From: Planctomycetaceae bacterium
GTDB taxonomy: Bacteria > Planctomycetota > Planctomycetia > Pirellulales > Thermoguttaceae
Length of the DNA stretch: 6,471 nucleotides
Direction: 5' to 3'
Assembly: GCA_031261125.1 (NCBI GenBank)
Contig: JAISJZ010000413.1
Location: 1-6,471, forward strand
Under the pieces are notes generated by a model. That model did no database searches. It was not told the DNA's origin and saw nothing but the letters and a program-made list of their open reading frames with translations. Shown here piece after piece: positions 1 to 5,020 of the stretch (positions are counted from its first letter, which is position 1; every line of letters starts with the position of its first letter). A program made the position numbers and the translations under genes.

Positions 1-1046
1 ACGAAACGCCGTTTGCCCGAATCGCTGCTGAATCTTTCGGAACACAGCACAAAGAATTTTTCGTTACACCGGACATCGAAAACATTTTACCGAAGTTAGT
101 CGGGCATTACGACGAACCGTTTGCGGATTCCAGTGCGGTACCGACGTTGTATCTTTGCGAAAAGACCCGGCAGGAAGTTACGGTCGCGTTATCCGGCGAC
201 GGCGGCGATGAAATGTTTGCCGGTTATGACAGGTACCGGGCAGTGCAGTTAGGGCAATCCGTCAACCGCTTGCCGCTGTTCGTTCGTAAAACATTGGCAA
301 ATTTGCGGCATTTTATACCGGCATCGGCGAAGCAGCGCAACCCGTTCCGCCGGACAAAACGGTTTTTGGAAGCGTTGTCAATGGAACCGCTGGAACAATA
401 CCTCCAATGGATTGCAATTTTCAATCGGGAACGCCGGAAAAAACTCTACACCGCCGGTTTTGCGGAAAAGTTGGACGGCTGTGATTCGCTTAATTTTCTC
501 AAAGTTCTTAACGATAATGTTCCCGATTTTGTCAAACGGATTACGCTCATTGACCAGCAGACGTATTTGCCTTGCGATTTGATGACGAAAGTTGACATCG
601 CATCAATGGCTTACGGATTGGAAGTCCGCGCGCCGCTGCTGGATTACCGTATCGCCGAGTTTGCCGCCAAGTTGCCGATGTTCTACAAGTTATCCCCAGC
701 CGCTTGCGGCAGGTTTCGCGGCAAACTCATCTTGCGTGAAGCATTCAAGGACTTACTGCCGCCGGACATTGAAAACCGCCGCAAAATGGGATTCGGTGTA
801 CCGCTCGACCATTGGTTCCGCGGTCCGTTGAAAAATTATGTCAAAGAAATTCTGTTAGACCGGCAAACGGTACAGCGGGGAATGTTCCGTCAAGAGTACG
901 TTGAACAACTCTTGACAGAACATTTCGGGAACCGGTTCGACCACGCTTACCGGATTTGGGCATTGCTGATTCTTGAACTCTGGTTCCGGCGTTGGCAAGA
1001 ACCCGCACTGCTGGCACCAGGGCTGAATAGAGAAGGGGGGAATTGA
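1..1046 (+). CDS. asnB: Asparagine synthetase (glutamine-hydrolysing), C-terminal part, 5' truncated by the window
   Basis: The reading frame is open from the left edge (first full codon at 3) to TGA at 1044-1046, giving 347 visible residues. The enzyme makes asparagine from aspartate, ATP and glutamine in the cytoplasm. Only the synthetase domain is here. Visible are YDEPFADSSAVPT (residues 36-48), the nucleotide/pyrophosphate-site motif LSGDGGDE (63-70), KVDIASMAYGLEVRAPLLD (196-214) and KMGFGVPLDHWFRG, all typical of AsnB. The N-terminal glutaminase domain with its catalytic Cys and the SGGxDSS PP-loop must lie upstream of the window. A TTG at 147 is only an internal Leu codon, not a start, because the conserved motif begins before it. 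The stop codon is formed by the first unit of a 7-bp repeat tract, and the last dozen residues (ending REGGN) look non-conserved. AsnB paralogues are common in polysaccharide clusters, so the true substrate context is open. Confidence 0.93.
   Translation, partial: ETPFARIAAESFGTQHKEFFVTPDIENILPKLVGHYDEPFADSSAVPTLYLCEKTRQEVTVALSGDGGDEMFAGYDRYRAVQLGQSVNRLPLFVRKTLANLRHFIPASAKQRNPFRRTKRFLEALSMEPLEQYLQWIAIFNRERRKKLYTAGFAEKLDGCDSLNFLKVLNDNVPDFVKRITLIDQQTYLPCDLMTKVDIASMAYGLEVRAPLLDYRIAEFAAKLPMFYKLSPAACGRFRGKLILREAFKDLLPPDIENRRKMGFGVPLDHWFRGPLKNYVKEILLDRQTVQRGMFRQEYVEQLLTEHFGNRFDHAYRIWALLILELWFRRWQEPALLAPGLNREGGN
699..710. repeat. Perfect 5-bp inverted repeat inside asnB
   Basis: GCCGC-TT-GCGGC is a perfect 5-bp stem with a 2-nt spacer. 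It lies in the codons for SPAACG (visible residues 231-236), between YKL and GRFRGKLILREAF. From memory of the family, AsnB proteins usually have little between these two blocks, so this may be a small in-frame insertion. A palindrome this short could also be chance in a GC-rich codon run. Confidence 0.3.
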
Positions 1047-1071
1047 TAATTGATGACGGATAATAGATAAT
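1044..1071 (-). repeat. Heptanucleotide tandem repeat, four units, at the asnB 3' end
   Basis: Four consecutive 7-mers are seen: TGATAAT, TGATGAC, GGATAAT, AGATAAT (consensus TGATAAT on the plus strand). The first unit supplies the asnB stop codon TGA. Read on the minus strand the consensus is ATTATCA, the same heptad found inside mutS at 2133-2160, so the two copies are in opposite orientation. Heptameric short tandem repeats of this kind (STRR) are known from cyanobacteria. Membership of that class is inferred from the sequence pattern only. Confidence 0.7.
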
Positions 1072-1098
1072 GGGCGGCAACCGTCAGTCATTGGAGTA

Positions 1099-1116
1099 CC
1101 TTCAAAAGGATTTTTT
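1099..1116 (+). terminator. Weak terminator-like hairpin after asnB
   Basis: CCTT-CAA-AAGG forms a 4-bp stem with a 3-nt loop, followed by A and six T residues (1111-1116). It is the only hairpin-plus-T-run in the gap between asnB and the zinc-ribbon gene, so it could end asnB transcription. The stem is short with only two G-C pairs, and an outer GGAGT/ACTCC pairing (1093-1097 with 1121-1125) would compete for or enclose it. Treat as tentative. Confidence 0.25.
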
Positions 1117-1127
1117 AGAAACTCCCG

Positions 1128-1148
1128 TTAGTAATTAGCAATCAGAAT
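1128..1148 (+). repeat. Second heptanucleotide repeat, overlapping the start of the zinc-ribbon gene
   Basis: Three 7-mers in register: TTAGTAA, TTAGCAA, TCAGAAT. The first two differ by one base and the third is more diverged. The last two bases are the A and T of the ATG at 1147. This is a different heptad from TGATAAT but has the same period. The tract occupies the place where a ribosome binding site would be expected, and no purine-rich Shine-Dalgarno sequence is visible. Confidence 0.5.
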
Positions 1149-1527
1149 GAAAGATACGCATTTCGGATACGGACCTTGGGAGTACCGGCACATTTGCAAA
1201 GGGTGCGGACACGCTGTCCGTGCGCCGAAAAATATGGCTCCGTGCAGCCGGTGCGGCGGCGATTTCGGTCCAAAAACGTCAATGCGGAAACTCTATCTGG
1301 AATCGGAAAAACCCTTTGAACTCGTTGATGTTGAATACATTGTTGAACCGACGCTGTGGGAAGCACTGATGAAATTTCTTGGTTTCAGTGTCGAACCGCG
1401 GGTCGGTATCCGCAAAGAAAAACGCCGCGGTTCCCGCCGTTGGCGTTGGCAGACGCACACCGAAGTCGAAGAGGAATCCGGCGTTGTCCGGCACGAAGAA
1501 TTTTTCGACGATGATAACGATGATTAA
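1147..1527 (+). CDS. Small zinc-ribbon protein of unknown function
   Basis: 126 residues, ATG to TAA. An in-frame TAA at 1132-1134 makes 1147 the first possible ATG. I do not recognise the family. Residues 17-36 hold a CxxC-x12-CxxC zinc ribbon (C17, C20, C33, C36), preceded by a tryptophan/tyrosine segment (GPWEYRHI). This loosely recalls FmdB-type regulators, but the cysteine spacing is not clearly theirs. A middle segment (about 46-82) is mixed and probably folded. Residues 89-101 are strongly basic with two Trp (RKEKRRGSRRWRW), and the tail is acidic (EEFFDDDNDD). There is no signal peptide or membrane segment, so it is probably cytoplasmic and may bind nucleic acid, which is inference from the zinc ribbon and basic patch. 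It lies 12 bp upstream of mutS in the same reading frame and is probably co-transcribed with it. There is no recognisable Shine-Dalgarno sequence. Confidence 0.8.
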   Translation: MKDTHFGYGPWEYRHICKGCGHAVRAPKNMAPCSRCGGDFGPKTSMRKLYLESEKPFELVDVEYIVEPTLWEALMKFLGFSVEPRVGIRKEKRRGSRRWRWQTHTEVEEESGVVRHEEFFDDDNDD

Positions 1528-1534
1528 CGATGAC
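1507..1534 (+). repeat. 9-bp direct repeat across the zinc-ribbon stop codon
   Basis: GACGATGAT, AACGATGAT, then an extra T, then AACGATGAC. The first two units encode the acidic tail DDDNDD. The extra T at 1525 turns the third unit into the TAA stop. The tract runs to within 6 bp of the mutS ATG and replaces any Shine-Dalgarno sequence there. Confidence 0.55.
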
Positions 1535-1539
1535 TTGCT

Positions 1540-4113
1540 ATGTTGATACCGACGGAGTTAAAACTTTCGCCGATGATGCGGCAGTTCCACGAGGCAAAGA
1601 ACATTTGTCCCGAAGCGGTGCTGTTGTTCCGAATGGGGGACTTTTACGAAACATTTCAGGAAGATGCAAAAATCGTCGCCCGTGAACTCTCGCTTGCGCT
1701 CACCAGCAGGGAAAAGGGACCGGACGCAATGCCGATGGCGGGCTTTCCGCACCATCAACTCGACCAATACTTGGCGAAACTCATCGCTTTGGGTTATAAA
1801 GTTGCCGTTTGCGAACAACTGGAAGACCCGAAGAACGTCAAGCAGGGACAAATCGTCAAGCGCGGCATCACCCGGATTGTTACTGCCGGTACTGTTACCG
1901 ATGAAACGCTGCTCGACCCGAAAACGTTAAATTATCTGGCGGCAGTCGTTAGCGGCGGAACAAGTTCCGCCGATGTGAATACCGGTCTGGCGTGGGTTGA
2001 ACTTTCTACCGGTGCTTTCTATGCCGCAACGGTACCCTTCGTCAAGTTACCGGAATTACTTGCCCGCATTGCTCCGTCGGAAATTCTATTTAGCGAAAGC
2101 GATGCCGCGGTGATGCGTCAAGATAATTGCCAATTATCAACTATCAATTATCAGTTATCGAAGCGTCCCGATTGGGCGTTCGGCTTTCAGACCGCCTGCC
2201 GCTTGCTGTTGCAGCAACTTAAAACGCAAACTCTTGAAGGATACGGATTTACACACGGCAAAGATGACGAGCCGGCAATCCGCGCCGCAGGGGCGATTCT
2301 CGATTACCTGAATGAAACACAACGCTCAACGTCTGAACAGATTGATTCGATTCAACGGTATCAAACGGGAACGCAATTGGAAATTGATGCCGCAAGCCGC
2401 CGTTCTTTGGAAATCACCCGTACTATCCGCGGCGAAAATCGGAGCAGGTCGCTCCTTGCTGTTCTCGATAAATGTATGACTTCCGTCGGTTCGCGTCTTC
2501 TGTCGGAATGGGTTGCCGGTCCATTGACGGACATCGGGCAAATCAACGCCCGGCTGGATGCTGTCGAAGAATTTTTTCGCAGCGATTCGATAACGTCGGA
2601 CATTCGGGAACACCTGCGCAAGATTTACGATTTACAACGGGTTCTGACAAAGGTACTGCAAAACAGGGCGAATCCGAGGGATTTAGCGTCTATCGGCAAA
2701 ACATTGAAAACGCTGCCGGTCTTTCGGGAGAAATTAAAACACGCCCAAAGTGCAATGATTCAAACGCTGCGGGAGCAAATCAATCCCTGTCAGGAATTGT
2801 CAGAGTTGTTGAACAATGCGCTTGCCGATGAAATCCCTTTGCAATTCAAGGACGGCGGGTTTATCCGCAGCGGTTTCAATGCCGAATTGGACGAGTTGCG
2901 GAAGTTGCAGCACGGCGGCAAACAGTGGATTGCCCGGTTCCAAGCGGAAGAAATACGCCGCAGCGGTATTCCGAGTTTGAAAGTCGGTTATACTTCGGTC
3001 TTCGGTTATTACATTGAAATTACGAACGTTCACAGCGAACAAATTCCCAAAAATTACGTCCGCAAACAGACATTAAAAAATGCGGAGCGGTACATTACGC
3101 CGGAGTTAAAGGAGTATGAAGACAGAGTTTTGACTGCGGTTGAACGGGCGGCGGAATTGGAACTTCAATTTTTTTCGGAGTTGCGGCAGCGGGTTTGCGA
3201 ACGGCGGCAGGAAATTGCGGATACAGCGGCGGCGTTGGCACAACTAGACGTGTTAACAGGACTTGCAGCGTTGGCAAGGGAGCGCAACTATTGCCGGCCG
3301 CAACTGACAAACGAACCGGTGCTGAAAATTACCGAAGGCCGGCATCCGGTTTTAGACGCATTGGGTTTGGCTGGAACATTTGTGCCGAACGATACGCTGA
3401 TGGATCAATCCGGTTTCATTCAACTTATTACCGGTCCGAATATGTCCGGCAAAAGTACGTTCATCCGGCAGACGGCGTTGCTTTGTATAATGGCGCAAAT
3501 CGGTTCGTTTCTGCCGGCAAGGGAAGCGGTCATCGGCATCTGTGATAGAATCTTTGCCCGTGTCGGTGCCAGCGATGAAATTGCCCGCGGTCAAAGTACG
3601 TTTATGGTCGAAATGGTGGAAACGGCAAGGATTCTGAATCAGGCAACACCGCAATCGCTGGTGATTCTTGACGAAATCGGTCGCGGCACTTCGACTTATG
3701 ACGGTTTGTCGTTAGCGTGGTCGATTGCGGAATATCTGCACGATGTTACCGGCTGCCGGACGCTGTTTGCAACGCACTATCACGAATTGACGGACTTGGC
3801 GGATTCGTTGGACGGCGTTTGCAACCTGAACGTGGCGGTACGGGAGAACAGCGGCGAAATAACTTTTTTGCACAAAATTGTTCCGGGAGCGGCGGACAAG
3901 AGTTATGGAATTCACGTTGCGAAAATTGCCGGTGTGCCGAAGGAAGTCGTGAACCGGGCGAAGGAAATCTTAACGCAACTGGAAAGCAAAGACACTCCGC
4001 TTAACGTATTGAACGAACCGGTTTACAATGAACCGCCGCGGAATGTGCCGAAGCACAAAACGGTGCGCGTCGGCACGATGCAGTTATCGCTGTTCGGTGA
4101 GGAGGGCGAATAA
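1540..4113 (+). CDS. mutS: DNA mismatch repair protein MutS
   Basis: 857 residues, the usual length of bacterial MutS. It binds base mismatches and small loops as a clamp and recruits MutL. The N-terminal domain has the mismatch-stacking Phe-x-Glu motif at F35-Y36-E37 (GDFYETF) and PMAGFPHHQLDQYL. The connector follows, then the lever/clamp region with RKQTLKNAERYITPELKEYE starting at R508. The ATPase has Walker A GPNMSGKST (632-640), Walker B LVILDEIGRGTST with D711-E712, and the ATHYHEL histidine at 746. QLSLF at 848-852 is a beta-clamp binding motif, and the protein ends five residues later, without the DPDxLTPRxALExLYxLK tetramerisation domain of E. coli MutS. Residues 195-207 are an in-frame repeat insertion (see 2122-2160). 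The ATG at 1540 is 12 bp after the previous gene; a TGA at 1531 blocks any earlier in-frame start, and the N-terminus matches the family. No Shine-Dalgarno sequence is visible, so translation may depend on coupling or on an unstructured leader. No mutL is in the window. Confidence 0.98.
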   Translation: MLIPTELKLSPMMRQFHEAKNICPEAVLLFRMGDFYETFQEDAKIVARELSLALTSREKGPDAMPMAGFPHHQLDQYLAKLIALGYKVAVCEQLEDPKNVKQGQIVKRGITRIVTAGTVTDETLLDPKTLNYLAAVVSGGTSSADVNTGLAWVELSTGAFYAATVPFVKLPELLARIAPSEILFSESDAAVMRQDNCQLSTINYQLSKRPDWAFGFQTACRLLLQQLKTQTLEGYGFTHGKDDEPAIRAAGAILDYLNETQRSTSEQIDSIQRYQTGTQLEIDAASRRSLEITRTIRGENRSRSLLAVLDKCMTSVGSRLLSEWVAGPLTDIGQINARLDAVEEFFRSDSITSDIREHLRKIYDLQRVLTKVLQNRANPRDLASIGKTLKTLPVFREKLKHAQSAMIQTLREQINPCQELSELLNNALADEIPLQFKDGGFIRSGFNAELDELRKLQHGGKQWIARFQAEEIRRSGIPSLKVGYTSVFGYYIEITNVHSEQIPKNYVRKQTLKNAERYITPELKEYEDRVLTAVERAAELELQFFSELRQRVCERRQEIADTAAALAQLDVLTGLAALARERNYCRPQLTNEPVLKITEGRHPVLDALGLAGTFVPNDTLMDQSGFIQLITGPNMSGKSTFIRQTALLCIMAQIGSFLPAREAVIGICDRIFARVGASDEIARGQSTFMVEMVETARILNQATPQSLVILDEIGRGTSTYDGLSLAWSIAEYLHDVTGCRTLFATHYHELTDLADSLDGVCNLNVAVRENSGEITFLHKIVPGAADKSYGIHVAKIAGVPKEVVNRAKEILTQLESKDTPLNVLNEPVYNEPPRNVPKHKTVRVGTMQLSLFGEEGE
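2122..2160 (+). repeat. Heptanucleotide repeat element inserted in frame within mutS
   Basis: Four 7-mers follow one another from 2133: ATTATCA, ACTATCA, ATTATCA, GTTATCG. The left end forms a perfect 8-bp inverted repeat, GATAATTG-C-CAATTATC (2122-2138). The translation is DNCQLSTINYQLS (MutS residues 195-207), just before the RPDWAFGFQTA block that corresponds to RPLWEFEIDTA of E. coli MutS. The segment is much richer in A and T than the flanking codons. On the plus strand all three frames of the heptads are open; on the minus strand every frame contains TGA, TAA or TAG. The same heptad in reverse orientation is at 1044-1071. Confidence 0.75.
4099..4105 (+). promoter_or_regulatory. Strong Shine-Dalgarno sequence of the DUF58 gene
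   Basis: GAGGAGG lies inside the last mutS codons, 7 nt before the ATG at 4113. It fixes that start and, with the TAATG stop/start overlap, indicates translational coupling to mutS. Confidence 0.8.
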
Positions 4114-4994
4114 TGTTTGACTCCGATTTTTTGAAAAAACTGGAATACTTGTCGCTGGTGTCGCGGCGGGTGTTCCGGGGACAATTATTAGCACAAAAAC
4201 GCACGAAGAAACTCGGAAGCGGCGTTGAGTTTGCCGACCATCGGGACTACGCTTTCGGCGACGACCTGCGGTATCTCGATTGGAATGTTTACGCCCGTCT
4301 TGGAAACCGGCTCATCAAACGGTTTGAAGAAGAAGAAGACTTGCATATCTACTTTTTCCTCGATTGTTCCCAAAGTATGTCCGCCGGAAATGCCGACGGT
4401 TTAACAAAATTCGATTACGCCCGGCAAATCACGGCGGCGTTGGCGTACATTGCCTTATCCGACCTCGACCGGGTGAGCGTTTTTCCGTTTGCAGATAAGA
4501 TTTACGACTGCTTTCCGCTGACCCGCGGCAAGCAGCATATATTAAGTTTGCTCCGCTTTCTTGAACCGCTGCAAACAGCCGGTACAACGACCGACTTGTC
4601 AGGATGCGTTAAAGAATTTCTGCACCGCAAACAGCACACAGGACTGGCAATTATTGTCAGTGATTTGTTCGCCCCGGCAGGATTTCAAAAGGCGGTTGAT
4701 ACACTGCGGTACCAGAAGTTTGAACCGAACCTGATACAGATTCACGATGCTGCCGAAGCGGTACCGGACATTCTCGGCGACCGGCAATTAACGGACATCG
4801 AAACCGGTGCCGTGCGGAACGTTACCATCAGTGAAAGCGTTTTGCGGCAATACCGGCAGAAGTTTGCCGCATTTTTGGACTCGGTGCGCAAATACAGTAT
4901 CGGCAACGGCAACGGCTGTACGATAACATCGACTTCGGTGCCGTTTGACGAAATGGTTCTCCGTATGATGCGTGAAGCCGGCGGCGTAAAATAA
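4113..4994 (+). CDS. DUF58 domain protein (von Willebrand factor A-like)
   Basis: 293 residues, the full length of the family. Motifs in order: GSGVEF (35-40), the hallmark DHRDYAFGDDLRYLDWNVYAR (D42-R62, also marked by GDD at 49-51 and DW at 56-57), and a metal-ion-dependent adhesion site of the vWA fold made of DCSQS (D84, S86, S88), TTTDL (T160, D161) and VSDLF (S183, D184). All key MIDAS residues are present, so metal binding is plausible. There is no signal peptide or membrane helix, so it is predicted cytoplasmic. In many bacteria DUF58 proteins are encoded beside MoxR AAA+ ATPases and membrane vWA (Bat) proteins and are thought to act with them in chaperone-like or envelope-stress functions. 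No moxR is seen here, since the downstream neighbour is on the opposite strand. The ATG overlaps the mutS TAA by one base and has a strong Shine-Dalgarno site. The molecular function of the family is poorly known. Confidence 0.93.
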   Translation: MFDSDFLKKLEYLSLVSRRVFRGQLLAQKRTKKLGSGVEFADHRDYAFGDDLRYLDWNVYARLGNRLIKRFEEEEDLHIYFFLDCSQSMSAGNADGLTKFDYARQITAALAYIALSDLDRVSVFPFADKIYDCFPLTRGKQHILSLLRFLEPLQTAGTTTDLSGCVKEFLHRKQHTGLAIIVSDLFAPAGFQKAVDTLRYQKFEPNLIQIHDAAEAVPDILGDRQLTDIETGAVRNVTISESVLRQYRQKFAAFLDSVRKYSIGNGNGCTITSTSVPFDEMVLRMMREAGGVK

Positions 4995-5020
4995 TGGGGA
5001 GTTTTTAGAGTATCAAGCGG

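Noticed and set aside
147..149. TTG at 147 as the asparagine synthetase start
   Set aside because: Conserved AsnB sequence (YDEPFADSSAVPT) is encoded in frame immediately before it, so the gene begins upstream of the window.
841..1091. Antisense open frames covering the asnB end and the repeat tract
   Set aside because: They are shadows of asnB and read through the TGATAAT repeat in its open direction; they have no recognisable domains.
1044..1148. CRISPR-like or attachment-site interpretation of the short repeats
   Set aside because: The units are 7 bp, directly adjacent without spacers, and no cas, integrase or transposase gene is in the window.
2326..2831. Out-of-frame open frames on both strands inside mutS
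   Set aside because: mutS is intact across the whole region with all family motifs; these frames have no domain features and unlikely composition.
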